Below are positions 11,992-23,951 of a stretch of DNA of 64,000 nt, piece by piece. The notes under the pieces are model-generated. The model ran no database searches. It was not told the DNA's origin and saw nothing but the letters and a program-made list of their open reading frames with translations. Origin of the DNA: Epiperipatus broadwayi (Eukaryota > Onychophora > Udeonychophora > Euonychophora > Peripatidae); NCBI GenBank assembly GCA_028023455.1, contig JAQFVV010000002.1, forward strand, positions 30,265,725 to 30,329,724. Direction: 5' to 3'. Every line of letters begins with the position of its first letter. The stretch's first letter is position 1. A program made the translations under genes and the position numbers.

Positions 11992-12251
11992 AAATGTTAT
12001 ATATAGAGATCGCAAAACAAGCTCTTAACAAGGTTTGTAGAATATCCCCAATTTCAGACCAGTTTATGCTACTAGTGTCCTCAGTGAGGTACTAGAATAT
12101 TCAATCTAATGATTGAATATCCTAGCACCTCACTGAGGATGCCAGATTGAATATTCTAGCACCTCACTGAGGACGCCAGATTGGTCTGAGGTTGGGGATA
12201 TTCTACCAAGCTTGTTAAGAGATTGTTTTGCGAGTTCTATATATAACATTT
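11992..12251. repeat. Foldback element with tandem core units, family C
   Basis: The outer arms are inverted copies: ATATATAGAGATCGCAAAAC on the left, GCGAGTTCTATATATAACAT on the right. Inside the right arm, the motif CTAGCACCTCACTGAGGA occurs twice in tandem about 45 bp apart, and its complement TCCTCAGTGAGGTACTAGAA sits in the left arm. The core CCTCACTGAGGA ... TTGGGGATATTC is shared with families A and B although the outer arms differ. Confidence 0.7.
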
Positions 12252-13257
12252 ATTTTAGGCAATATGATTTAATTTAGAAATATATCAAAAATTATTTTAT
12301 ATATATATAAAGATTAATATTTAATTATTATTACATCAAAAAAATCTCTTTATAAAAAGTTATTTTAAATAAACCAATATCTATATTACAATTAAGTTTA
12401 TCAGTGCTTTTGATATTTATTAATTCTTAATAAATATGAACGAGGTTCATATAAAGTTTCTACCAACATCAAAATGTAGCAATTAATGCATTTAGATACT
12501 GCAAAAATTATAGCGTAATTGCTTCTACTTTGTTAAATATTTTTTCTGGAAATAAGTATTTTATATTACAATTTGAATTAACAGTAGAGAATATTTTTAG
12601 TATATATTAACGTGACTTAATATTTAAAGTATTTCTGTAACTAAAAATCTTGTTATTTTTTAATTATTAAAGTATTTAGTATCAATTTTGACTAATTACA
12701 TCTGGAAATAAAACTTTTCATAATGAAATATTTTAATCAGAAGGGAATTACAATCTCTACACTTGCAATATAAATGTTTTTTTAATATCTCATCAAAGAT
12801 ATTCTCAAAAGATAGCACGAAAATGCCATTTTATCTTTGTACCTAAATTCACTTATATAGGCCAATCTAAAATGTTTTGGAATGAAAACGTGAAGGTGTT
12901 CCATTAATCACTTTATATCCATTTATTTTATTAATTCCCTTCTGGCTAAAATTACATACGAACTGTCCTAGTATTGTAATTTGTAAAAATATTTTGGAAG
13001 GTTATATCAACTTATGAACTATGTCCGAATTTTGGTATGCGCACTTATTTTCATATGCATTATAATAATAACAAATAAAAATGACATCGATTTGTTTTTA
13101 TTTATTTATGATAGAAAATATATTTTGTCTGTCATATATATATGCAATGGCTTATATACTATTCAATACATTAAAAAAAAATTTCCCCGTGTTATTGATG
13201 ACATATTAAAAATCATTTTAATATTTTAAATACAAGTATATTTTATATACCTGGAGT
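12252..13257. other. AT-rich non-coding stretch
   Basis: Nothing recognised. A reading frame at 13014-13229 has the composition of AT-rich non-coding DNA (I, Y, K, N) and no splice or homology support. Confidence 0.5.
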
Positions 13258-13660
13258 CTAGATGTAATATAGGGGATTTGAACGCAGATTTTCAAGCTCT
13301 TTTCAGCCATACATTCTATCTCATACAACCGATACCCATGGTCATGTGTGAAAAAGATAAATATATATATATTTATCCACACCATTGAAAATCTGATGAT
13401 GGTACGGATGGTCGAATAGTTGAGAAGATTGGAGCCTGTCCATTAAAGTTTGAAGATTTGCTATCTCAATATAAACCGAGCACTGATTGTATATATGTGT
13501 TGGAGATGGTGATCTGGACCAACTGATGAGTGCTGGTTCAGCACAAAATACATATATTGGAGATCATTTATCTTTTTCACATGTGTGGTCATGTGTATCG
13601 TATGAGATAGAATAGATGGCTGAAGAGAGCTTGAAAGTCTGTGTTCAAATCCTCTATATA
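13258..13660. repeat. Foldback of repeat family D
   Basis: The left part is an end of family D in minus orientation (GGGGATTTGAACGCAG ... GGTCATGTGTGAAAAAGAT). The right part is a longer unit in plus orientation, with TTAAAGTTTGAAGATTTGCT, TGGACCAACTGATGAGTGC, and a CTTGAAAGTCTGTGTTCAAA end. The two ends are inverted copies. Confidence 0.6.
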
Positions 13661-14465
13661 AAAATCATTTTAGTTACAAGACTTTGATATTATATAAACA
13701 ACATATATATACTCACAGATGTTAATAAAATAATGGCAATACTAGTAATACAATTTATTAATATGGGGCAATATATGAGATAGAATTGTATAACATTTTA
13801 AATATCTAGAGGAACATTAAACTTTTCCTCTTCAAGAAACACCTTGAATTCTTTGAAAAATAGTCTAGGATTTTGATGTCTGAATCATTAAAGAATAGTC
13901 CATAAAGTTTATCAGATAATTGGGAGATCATAACGTAATATTTCTTCAATCAATATTTGATTGTATGAATATATTGGAAGATACTATTTGTCTGAATGGG
14001 CAAATAGTCTACAGATATAATGTATTCCATGTATAATTATGATTGGATTATTCAGTGATTCAGAAAAATGTAAACATTGATGTGTCCTCAAAGGATACGT
14101 TTTTAATTAGTCATCCTGCTTCTAGGTTTTTGCTACTATTACTTTAGCATTCACACCAGAAACTATTGGTTTAAAATAATAATTTAACCATAAATATTCA
14201 GCTTCTGAAGCTCACAGAATTTTTGATAGACACCGGAGTATTCAGATTTGTTCACTGGAATTATTTTTTTGGACTATCTTTCATAATGATCGTTTTTCCA
14301 ATAAGTATCAATCTCAATTAGCTCTAGCATCCCCCCCCCCCTAAGAAATGTGATTATCATTTTTGGAATTATCTTAAATTATAGCAATTGTAGATACTGA
14401 TCTTCCAGCTAGTTAGGTATCAAAATCCAGGTCATCTTTCATGATTATGATGTCAAATTTTATGG

Positions 14466-14524
14466 TGATACACCCATCATATTAGCATAACGTCCAATCT
14501 GTAATGCTAATATGATGGGTGTTA
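14466..14524. repeat. Perfect 19-bp hairpin
   Basis: The left arm ACACCCATCATATTAGCAT (14470-14488) and right arm ATGCTAATATGATGGGTGT (14504-14522) are exactly complementary, with a 15-bp loop. No element borders were identified around it. Confidence 0.65.
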
Positions 14525-15104
14525 CTATTATTATTCAGGCTTATTTATATGGCAAGAGCAATGATTGTTGCCATCTGACTTATTTGCATTGACATAGATC
14601 TCAAATGTCTTATCTCTATTGGTAAGATATTTAAGATTTCTGTTCTTATACAAATGAACTAAAAATTCTTGAGGTATTAATGATCTTGTAGTCATGCAAG
14701 AAGTTAGGATAATAATACCAATTCAATAATCTTAAAATTTGAGAAGATATTCACTCAACCTTGACAAATATTTAAATAACATAGAGTGATTCATACTTTA
14801 AGACCAAAGGATTTTTACAGAATATTAAAGCAAGAAAAGGGAGGTACTGTGGGATTTAGATTGAACCATAGGTTTACATTGCACTTCCACATTACATCAG
14901 AGGAGTTTCTGAATTATTCATATTCTAGTCATTGGGTAAGACAGTGAGGGTCATTATAACGCCCATTGAAAAATCCAATCTCACATCATTAGGTCTTTAT
15001 GAATTATTTAAAAGAAATATTTTGATGTTTTATTGAGGCATATAAAACCAATAATTCTGCCATCATTGATTTGACAAGTTCTATATAGAACCCCCTCCCC
15101 CTCG

Positions 15105-15620
15105 ATGATGTTAGCCTTGTGGGATCATCATCATCAACCATTATCAATCCAATGCAGGATGAAAGTCTCAAAGTTCAATCCATCTTCAATCTCTAGCCTC
15201 TCTTCTCCATATCACCCTGCTGCACACTTTCTTATTTCATCTATCCTCATATGTGGTCTCTTTCTGGGTCTTTTACAATCTCTTGGAATCCAGTTTAAGA
15301 TTTCAGTTATCCATCTATTATCATATTTTCTAGCAATATGTCCAGCCCAACTCCAAGTCTGTCTAAATTCTTTCAACGATGTCACTAACACCTCTTTGTT
15401 CTCTTACCCATTTATTGCATTTTCGATTTCTTGTTACTTCTAACATGCATCTCTGTATTGCTCTTCTATTAAGTGTCCAAGTCTCAGATCCATAAGTATG
15501 AATTGGTAAAATACATTAAAAACCTTCCTTTTCAAACACATAGGCATATTTCCTTTTAATAGTACGCTATTTCTACCCAAAATACTCCAAGTTTAATTCT
15601 ATGATTAATTTAATCCATTA
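15105..15620 (-). pseudogene. RTE-like LINE 3' end (copy 2, minus strand)
   Basis: The complement matches the plus-strand copy at 16.1-16.8 kb over the C-terminal RT tail and the 3' UTR. Its 3' terminus, at the low-coordinate end, is the microsatellite ATGATGATGATG (complement of CATCATCATCATC near 15124-15136). RTE-type LINEs typically end in such a short tandem repeat. Frameshifts are present. Confidence 0.75.
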
Positions 15621-16104
15621 TGCTTCCATCTGTAGTAATAATCTGACTAAGGTATTTGTATTTGTTATTAGAAGCCTTATGGAATATCCTGTAATATATG
15701 AAATTGTTCATCTAGTATTCATTTTTTTAAACTTTTGATTGATGGGAAAGGTTAAAAGAAAAACAAGTTTTAAAAATGTGCTACTTATATCATGTGTGAT
15801 GTATATTGCCTAGATTTTAAAAAAATAGCAAGCTGAAATTTTAAAGTTTATAAAAATAACCATTTGTATATATATCTGAAGCTTTCTAATTATCATTATT
15901 TATAAATTGGAGTCTATGCTTATATATATGTATTATGTTATTTTTAAGTACAGTATTTAATATCAAACTTTATTAAGGATTCAGGAATAAAATTTGTTAA
16001 CGTTTTATTTTTTACTTGTAATTATAATCGTAGTTTAATTCTTTTTGCTTATTAGTGTTATAAATAAAAGTTCTCGACTATCTATATTAACGCGATTTAC
16101 TGTT

Positions 16105-16815
16105 AGTTACAGGAAATGTTGCTGGAGTTATCAGATGAAAGTAGGACTAAAGATAAATGTTAAAAAGACTAAAGTAATGATTAATCGATTTGCTCAAAAT
16201 ATGTAAATAAAGATTGATTATGATAAATTAGAAGTTAACAGTTACAAATATCTTAGTCAGATTATTAATACAGATGGAAACATAATGGAGGAAATTAATC
16301 ATAGAATTAAACTTATTGGAGTGCTTTTGGTAGAAATAACTTGATACTAAAAGGAAATATGCCTATGTGTTTGAAATGTGTTTTGCCAGTTCTTACTTAT
16401 GGATCTGAGACTTGGACACTTAATAGAAGAGCAGTACAGAGACTTCAGACCACTCAAAGAACTATGGAGAGATGCATGTTGGGAGTAACAAGGAGAGATC
16501 GAAAACGCAATATATGGGTAAGAGAACAAACAGATGTTACTGACCTCATTGAAAAAAATTAAAAGACTGAAGTGGAGTTGAACTGGACATATTTCTAGAA
16601 GAGATTATAATAGATGGACAATTGAAATTTTAAACTGGATTCCAAGAGATTGTAAAAGACCCAGAAAGAGACCACATGTGAGATGGATGGACGAAATAAG
16701 AAAGTGTGCAGGGGTGATGTGGAGAAGAGAAGCTAAAGATCGGAAAAGATGGATTGAACTTGGAGAGACCTTCATCCTGTAGTGGAATGATAATGGTTGA
16801 TGATGATGACTGTTA
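16105..16815 (+). pseudogene. RTE-like LINE 3' end (copy 3, plus strand)
   Basis: The broken translation reads VGLKINVKKTKVMINRFAQN near 16140-16205, then the region for YLSQIINTDGN, then (16341-16562) ILKGNMPMCLK, VLPVLTYGSETWTLNRR and MERCMLGVTRRDRKR, then after a frameshift LKRLKWSWTGHISR and RPRKRPHVRWMDEI. This is the standard order of the C-terminal part of RTE/endonuclease-reverse transcriptase proteins of arthropods, downstream of the catalytic RT core. It ends with ATGATGATGA near 16800. The element is 5'-truncated with at least three frame breaks. It lies in inverted order to copy 2, with 3' ends facing outwards. Confidence 0.85.
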
Positions 16816-17269
16816 GCTTGAGTAACTAATGTTTGCCAGATGGCAGTGCAATATAATAATTCTAAACTGAATTCTAATTTTTTGCCTTTATCAATGAGCA
16901 TTTTAAATTCAAAGCTGGAAAGAATATATTTAGGCATTTGACAGTCATCTTTAATTTCTTTCTGGTGCCTACAGTTAAAATAGAATGGAGCTTAGTAAAA
17001 TATATAGTTACTGACTTATATAAATACAACAAGTGTGGCTTGGAGTCAAAATCTTACGAGTTTTTCTTCAACCTGTTTGATAGTAAAGAGTTGGAGCCTT
17101 AAATGCATTGGTTTGAACTTTGATTTCTTATCAATAAAACCTAACAGCCAACAACCGATCTAGGATTAAATTGCATTTTCAATTGGTAATGGGTGATTAT
17201 TCAAGATTACAGTAGTTGGTGTTAGAATTGAAAACTGCTGAATAATAATGTTTATTAATTCTATTAAGT

Positions 17270-17625
17270 TTATGTTGATAAAGTTAGTACTATCAGAAAT
17301 ATTAAGTGCCGGAATTTATAGAAAGGCTGGTAGAGATTATGAAAAATAAACAGTGTGGTTAAATTGAATAAGTTTGATAATGTCTCTGAGAGAATTATGA
17401 AAAATACTGAATTTCGAACATATTATGAAGAATGGTCTGTTATATTGAAAGTTGTGTTTCTTTAAAATTAATAACTTTAACTATAAATTGGAAATGATAC
17501 CTTAGAAAGAATAATAGAAAAAGCATAAAATGATCCAAAGAAAGCTGTTAAGAATCGTGAAAAAAAAGGACATAATGGTTAGGTGGGATACTTAAAAGAA
17601 CATATTTACAATTAAGTTCCTGGTA
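17270..17625 (+). pseudogene. Possible LINE coding remnant
   Basis: An A-rich, purine-biased plus-strand block, typical of LINE coding DNA here. It holds broken lysine-rich frames (IIEKAxNDPKKAVKNREKKG) without a diagnostic motif. It may belong to the same element as the remnants at 18.7-21.6 kb, interrupted by family-D insertions. Weak evidence. Confidence 0.3.
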
Positions 17626-17634
17626 TATGAAGAG

Positions 17635-18068
17635 TGCCTGTATTTCAAATAATACTCATTAAGCTTGCATCCTGCCCATCCCTCTTCTATGTATTTAAAT
17701 GGATATGGTACTGTACACAAGGGGTCAGAGTGACTCGAGTTCAACATGGGTATGACAATATTGGCATCAGTATGGGATTTGGACTTTCCATCATCAGATT
17801 TTCAATGGTATGGATGGCTGAAGAGTTGGAGGTTGAAGCCTGTCCATTAAAGTATATAGATTTGCTATCTTAATATAAACTGAGCACTGATTATATATGT
17901 GAGACATGATAATCTGGACCAACTGATGAGCGCTGGTGCAGCACAGAATATGTATAATGGTGATTATTGATCTTTTCTACATGTGTGTGGTCATGTGTAT
18001 CAGTAGTATGAGATAGTATGGATAGTTGAAGGTTGCTTGAAAATCTGAGTTCAAATCCCCTATATTTA
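17635..18068 (+). repeat. Family-D repeat, nearly full unit
   Basis: Runs from TATTTCAAATAATACTCATT through GCCCATCCCTCTTCTATG, GGTCAGAGTGACTCGAG, TTGAAGCCTGTCCATTAAAG, and TGGACCAACTGATGAGCGC to GAGTTCAAATCCCCTATAT. The same order, reversed, is seen at 37.27-37.67 kb. A short open frame inside is not conserved between copies. Confidence 0.7.
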
Positions 18069-18121
18069 AAAAAACAGCTAAAATGGGTGAGGGAGTTGAA
18101 TAAGTTAATTGAGGAAACTTT

Positions 18122-18710
18122 AAATTAAATATAGCCATGTATATGTAAACAAAGGGAGTTAATCACCCTTCCCCAGACTATGACTTAAAAGCACTCTAAA
18201 TGTTGAACAAAGAATCAAGAATAGAATGAATCCACATATTCTTGGTAGCTCTGATGCTTATAAGCATACTTTTGTCAACACTGTGGGTAATTCAGAATGA
18301 AATTAATTTATCAACCAGATGGATTATGGCATTAAGAGTTATTAAACTCATAATTAATAATATAAGCTGGAGACAGCATCTCGCTTTTATCATCTTGATT
18401 GTGATAATGTTAAACAAGATTTAATATGTAAACTGTAAATTAAATATAGGTCAATGTATATGTAAACAAAGGGAATAAATCACACACACACAGGCTATGA
18501 CTTAAAAGCATTAAATGTTGAACAAAAGATCGTTTAATTATTCCAATCGAGGTACTAAAAGAGATTCTGTCTGCAGCTTTGCATAATTAATATGATATAA
18601 TATCATAAATGCCATAATCCATCTGACTGATACATTTTCATTCTGAATTATCAACAATGTTAAAGATATGCTTATAAACACCAGAGCTAAGAATAGTGAA
18701 TTCATCCATT
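18122..18710. repeat. Foldback with an added direct repeat
   Basis: A direct repeat of about 90 bp, GTATATGTAAACAAAGGGA ... CTATGACTTAAAAGCA, starts at about 18122 and again at about 18436. Overlapping it is an inverted pair: GATGCTTATAAGCATAC ... TTCAGAATGAAATTAATTTA (18250-18310) against the complement at 18640-18680. It therefore combines direct and inverted duplications. Confidence 0.55.
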
Positions 18711-19665
18711 GTTCAAGATTTAGTGTTTTTAATTGAGGAAATTAACTGTAATGGAAGAGAAGGTAGGAATATTTTTTGAGAGATTATGAATAAGAAATGG
18801 ATCTTATATTGTTTAATGTAGAAGGAAGAAAGTAGATCAAGAACTTGAAAAAAATAGTCAATGAAATTTTTGGATGGAGAGTTGATAAATGAATGTTAAT
18901 TCATTAGAGAATAATTCAATAAAAGATGGAGAGTAATAGGTGCCAAATTAAATAGAGCAATAGGTAGATTTTATAGAAACTAGGATTAGATAGTATGGCC
19001 GTTAAAATGGTAATTAATGTTTGAATATTTTGGTAAAATATTTCAGATAAATGAAAGGGTGTAAGAATTAAATTCTTATATAAAGATTCTAGGTTAAAAG
19101 GGAATAAAATCTTGGCGGAGATTCAAAATTGATTTTGTTCAGGAAAATGAATGTGGGACAATTTATTCAGTTGATTAAGATGTCATATAAGGAAAATAAA
19201 AATTGTATTTTTAGATATAAAAGACTTGATAGTATAGAAATAGATTGGGGAGAAATCCTGAAAATATGGTAAAACTTTAAGGGCTTGTACAAGGATTTTT
19301 TAATACCAAGTGGGTGATAGAATTAGGGGAAATTGTGTTAAAAATGAATGTCCGTTATCACCATTAATATTTTGTTTTAAAAGTGAGGGATAGATTGTGG
19401 TTAGAGAAGTGATTCACACGATGTGTCTCAGACTAGATATAGTGATCTATTTTTTTACAAATAGAATATAAATAAAGCCATTATTACAGAAGTATGGAAA
19501 GAAGTATAAAAATTAAATAGCATGAGGATAAAATCTAAGATATTTGGATTTAATATTGAAGGATAGAAAATGTGTTAAAGATGGACGAGGATGTTAGTAG
19601 AATACTTTTATAAGGAGATTGTGTATGCTTTAATATTTATAAATAAAATGCTTTTATTGTTTGGA
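18711..19665 (+). pseudogene. Degenerate LINE reverse transcriptase
   Basis: The plus-strand frames are broken, but 19330-19370 reads NECPLSPLIF, matching the (Q)GCPLSPLLF block of non-LTR reverse transcriptases. The following segment (DRLW-like, then HTMCLRLDIVIYFF) sits where the YADD catalytic block should be and has lost it. The purine bias of the plus strand fits a LINE coding strand. It is probably the upstream part of the remnant at 20.46-21.62 kb. Confidence 0.6.
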
Positions 19666-19724
19666 AAAAAAAAGTTTTAAGTTTAAAAAATATATGAATG
19701 ACAATAAATTAGTAAAAATTGTGG

Positions 19725-20005
19725 CCTTTGAGCGTTCCATCATCAGATTTTCAATTGGATGGATGGTTGAAGTAGATTGAAGCCTGTCCATTAAAGTATG
19801 AGGATTGGCTATCTTAATATATATCTGAGCACTTATAACATGTGTAGCGATGGTAATCTGGACCAACTGATGATTGCTGGTTTAGCATGAAATACGTATA
19901 TTGGTGATTATTTATCTTTCAACATATGTGTTCTAGTGTATCAGTGTTATGAGATAGTGTGGAGAGTGAGTCGTGTGAAAGTCTGTGCTCATATACCCTA
20001 TATAT
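19725..20005 (+). repeat. Family-D repeat inserted in a LINE remnant
   Basis: Contains ATCATCAGATTTTCAATTGG, TTGAAGCCTGTCCATTAAAG, TGGACCAACTGATGATTGC, and a decayed end CTGTGCTCATATACCCTAT. It lies between two LINE coding remnants on the same strand, so it likely inserted into the LINE. Confidence 0.65.
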
Positions 20006-20300
20006 TACATATATAAACATGGATATATAATAAGCCTATGTGTTTCAGTTAATTGGATTATGTGGAGAAAATAAACATATTGGGAAAATATGAAAAATTT
20101 ATAGTTTATTTTTAAGTATTTATATAAAAAATGGAATAAATATGTAGAGAAAAGAATAAGAGGATTGATAAATTAGAAAAAAAAAGTTATGAAATTGCTT
20201 TGACATTATAAGAAATCTTTTGCTAAAGTAGAAAAATCTTGATAAGGATACAATTTGGAAATCTTTTTCAAAGATTGGGCTCATATTCCAAATTCAATTT

Positions 20301-20441
20301 TTTGATACCTATGTATTAGATCTGCTGTTCATGTTTGCAACAGCAGAATGTGATACCTTTCTTCAGTAGGGGGGGGGAGGATTTGTAACAACATTTTGCT
20401 GCTGCAAACAAAAGCAGCAGGTACAATACGCAAGTACCAAT
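20301..20441. mobile_element. MITE-like element, second copy
   Basis: The ends TATTAGATCTGCTG (20314) and CAGCAGGTACAATA (20428) match those at 3130 and 3334 with a few changes. The inside is shorter and contains a G8 run near 20367. Flanks again read ...AAGTACCAA on the right, as in copy 1. Confidence 0.6.
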
Positions 20442-20459
20442 TTTGCTTCTAAATAACTG

Positions 20460-21620
20460 AAATATTTGTTATGTCAGTATAACTTGGAATACTAAACTGA
20501 AGGCCAATCCTTTCCTAGGCTATTTAGGAGTAGCCTTAGATCATATTCTAATTTATTTTAATTTAGTTCAAAATTAATTTCTAGGAATAATCTTGGAAAA
20601 CTGATTCATATTTCTTGGGGTTGTGATACAAGTACTTTATGAACAGCTTTCTTACCATTAATACATTTGACTGATAAACATGGTGCTCCAATCAGAGAAA
20701 AAGTTCCTACATTAAATATCTAGATACTCAAATATTACTGGCACACAAGTCGTTTATTTTCACATTTCACCAAATATCAGACGAAAAATTGCTTCATAGA
20801 AAATGTATAAAACATTTAAATTGAATTTGTCACTAACTCAAAATACAGTTTGACCCTAAGACTTGTCTTGAATCAAGATTCTTTTATGTTCAACCAAGAA
20901 TTCGCAATTGAAGAATTATAGCATAAAAATGGAATTCTTATGTCACAAATTTTTTTTCCAGATTCAACAATAAAGCCAGATGGATTTTATCTTCATAGAT
21001 GCAACTGGAGTTTCATCAACAGATTTAGAATAATTCGAAGTTCTGCTCATCTGCTTCATATATGGCTATAGTAATCATTGATCTATGTAATTAGGGACAA
21101 AAGCAAACCATGTAGTTAATGAGCACTAAATCTATAGTGACATTGAAAGATAATAATAAAGCCAGTAATGAATCTATCTCCTAATTAACATCTCTATATG
21201 TTCTTTATACATTAAGAGTCAAGCTATCCATAAAACATTCCATATGCTAAATAAGAATAAAAATAGTTTGAAGTTACTTAAGGATTTGAAAAAATGCAAA
21301 ACACTAGGTTATTGTTATTTAGTTTAAGTGCAGAATTATTAGATATTAAGGAAAGAAGGCAAAAATTAAAGTGAACTGATGTTATTTATGTGAAGATGAG
21401 AGAGAGTTGAATATTTATTTTTGGAATGTAGTATGTGAAAGAAGATCAGGATAAATTGGGGACACTTAAGGGTATAAAAAATATAGCAAGTTTTTTATTT
21501 GGATCTTTATAAAAAAGTCACAATGCAGAGATAACAAAATTAACGAACCAGATTTTATTAAACTGGGATATATCCGACTGGAAGAATGATTTCGTAATGA
21601 AAAGTAATAATTAGATGAGT
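20460..21620 (+). pseudogene. LINE reverse-transcriptase C-terminal remnant with zinc motif
   Basis: Broken plus-strand frames read NNLGKLIHISWGCDTSTL near 20580-20650, equivalent to the common LINE segment NxLxKLxGTSWGADxxTLR. Near 21365-21430 they read CYLCEDERELNIYFWNVVCE, equivalent to the C-terminal CxxC...H...C zinc-knuckle-like motif of CR1/Jockey-type proteins. Stops and frameshifts make it a dead relic. Confidence 0.6.
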
Positions 21621-22187
21621 TTACTAAAGTTCGTAAGTTTATTGGGGTATATAACTTGGTTACCTTCTGAATATCCCAACATTACTGGGGTTCCGTTCTT
21701 TTTATGGGTGTGTATGCACATACTGTTATCTGCTTACGAAATTTCATTCCGACTAAATGTAATTATTAGTTTATTATTAAATGTTTCTGAAAGTTGTAAA
21801 TTTAGATGCAGTATATAAACTTTTTCATATATTCACTTGCCTAAGTATCATATTTATAATTTTTGTTGATGTTTTTATACTTTATCCTCAATCTGAACAA
21901 AAACCCTTACATCTGTTTAATAATTTCATTAGTAAAAGTTTAATTGTTCAAATTAGTACAATATTTTTCTGTTGTGTATCTTTTAGGGAACAGGTAACTG
22001 AAAATAAAGTCTTTACCGATTAAATGAATTCTGATTAAATATATTTACACTATTAAAATGTTATTTTTTCCCCTAGAATAAATACAGCAAATTCTATTTT
22101 TGAAAATTTTAAAATGAAAAATGCTAATAACGTTGGCATAATGCTCTTCTATTCTTCCTACTTTATGCTATCCGGTATAATTTTTTC

Positions 22188-22290
22188 ATCCAATGGATGC
22201 CAGAAGGCAATGCTTAAAAACCCTTACCAAGTGCTATCCTACCTAAATATTGCCAGACTAGTTTCTAGCTCGTGGCTTTCATCAGTGGTG
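22188..22290 (-). repeat. Family-A fragment
   Basis: Contains AATGGATGCCAGAAGGC and CCAGACTAGTTTCTAGCTCG, the core side of family A in minus orientation, more diverged than the neighbouring copy. Confidence 0.6.
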
Positions 22291-22410
22291 GTAATGGGGA
22301 GGGGGGATAAAAGTAGGAATAAAAGGATTTGCTAGTGAATGATATGTAATCTAAGATCATATTATGTACTATTGATAATATGATAATGTATGTCTTGTGG
22401 TAATTAACAA

Positions 22411-22612
22411 AGGCAAAACTCTCCATACAGTAGTGCCATCCAGAGTAATCGATGAATGCCAGAGGCTTGTGCATAAAATCCCCATATTCCCAGACTAGTT
22501 TCTGGCTTGTGGCCTTCGTCAGTGAGGAGCTTTGATTATTCTGGTTGGCACTACTGTATGGAGAGTTTTGCCTTTGTTAATAACATGCTAGCATAAGAAA
22601 TGGTGATCTTGT
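22411..22612. repeat. Family-A short foldback
   Basis: The left end AGGCAAAACTCTCCATACAG reappears inverted as CTGTATGGAGAGTTTTGCCT about 130 bp later. The family-A core (CCAGACTAGTTTCTGGCTTG ... CAGTGAGGAGC) is in the loop. It ends with GGTGATCTTGTGATATG, a variant of the family-A terminus. Confidence 0.7.
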
Positions 22613-22734
22613 GATATGCATAATTTATATCAAACTACCACCAAGTACAGACTTTATATTTTAGATGTATTAGAAAAATAATAGAGCTTTTAAAAAAATA
22701 TTTAATTTAATAAATTATAAGTTATTAAAAAAAT

Positions 22735-22800
22735 CATCCTCTACACGCGATGTATAGATTTAAACACTTCAGGAATACTCTCCTTTCCTAACATAAGATA
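22735..22800. repeat. Fragment related to the 23.0-kb foldback
   Basis: Contains GATAGATTTAAACACTTC-like sequence and AGGAATACTCTCC, matching the loop of the foldback at 23.01-23.15 kb. Confidence 0.45.
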
Positions 22801-23007
22801 AAGTCTTTTGAAAAGATAAGATGAATCCGTCTTAACTTTTTAAGCTAAGCATATATGTATAGGCAAATCTTAAGCATTTAGAAATGAGGGTATGAAGATC
22901 TTAATTAATCACAAATTCCATTCATTATGTCTTAATAATTGATGTTTGCAAAGTTTTTACAATTAACTGCAAGTCAGTATTAGATATAAGATTAAACATA
23001 TATATCA

Positions 23008-23152
23008 TTGTGTTTTTAATTTGTAACAATCATTAAGGAATCACCCTTTACATGTGCTGGATAGATTTGAACATTTCAGGAATACTCTCCAAACACGATA
23101 CAGCACGCAAAGGGCGATTCCTTAATGATTGTTACAAATTAAAAACCCGGCA
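23008..23152. repeat. Short foldback
   Basis: Arms of about 45 bp: GTTTTTAATTTGTAACAATC ATTAAGGAATCACCCTTT on the left and its near-complement at 23104-23150. The loop holds AGGAATACTCTCC. Confidence 0.7.
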
Positions 23153-23486
23153 CTAGATAAATAAATAACTTGTGTTTAATTTACTTGTTTCTAATCTGCT
23201 GACTTTCCTCTCTTTATTAATTTAGGTGTTATATAACTAATTTATTCAGAGGATGAATAGCTTATACATTTTTTTTTATAGTTATGATCTCTGCCATTAA
23301 CAGGGCCAATTGGAAAAAATATAATGTTCAATGACAAATGTATAAAGTTCGTTGGAATTTTTGATATTGCTATAAAACTGCCATGCAAAAATAATTTTAA
23401 ATGACAAACGTCAATAATAATCAAGTAGTATTATTTAATCATAGTACTTGCATATTTTTTTCCATGTGGCTTTATTAGACAGAGGC

Positions 23487-23560
23487 CCAGGGCCTTGTGG
23501 TGCAAGAGTTAGTGCACTACACCATACCATTAGGAGTTAGAATCCGAGTGGAATAGTTTT
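23487..23560 (+). repeat. Possible tRNA-like SINE head, weak
   Basis: A compact G+C-richer segment with GGGCCTTGTGGTGCAAGAG and AGGAGTTAGAATCC, at a spacing that could be pol III A and B boxes. Both boxes depart from consensus, so this is tentative. Confidence 0.3.
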
Positions 23561-23951
23561 ACAGCCAACCTATTCAGTTATTGATTAATAAATAGGTATA
23601 TATTTATTCTGCTGGAAGATGAAATGAGGAAAAATTCAATAATCATCTACAACTAATCTGATGAATATAGTCATTATTGGAGAAGACTTTGCCCTAAAGT
23701 GGACTTTTTACGACTATTTGCATTTACGTAAACTTTGTACAGTAATGGCTTAAATGCTTCTTAATCTTTAAATTTAGCCCATTTTGAGTCACTGTTATCT
23801 TTCTTTAGAATCTGAGTAACCCGTCTTTTTGCAAAAAAATATAATCTCTTTTTTTAGATGAATTTTAATTACATTACTACATTTTATAAAGAATTGATTA
23901 CCTTTCATGTGACAAGCATTTGTAAAAACTTTAAACTGCTCAAACAAATTC

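Noticed and set aside
11992-12251. CRISPR-like or rho-type structures in repeated CCTCACTGAGGA units
   Set aside because: The genome is eukaryotic, the units are inverted and lack unique spacers; this is a foldback element.
13014-13229. A 71-codon hydrophobic frame
   Set aside because: Composition (I, Y, K, N, F) is what random AT-rich DNA gives; no splice borders or motif.
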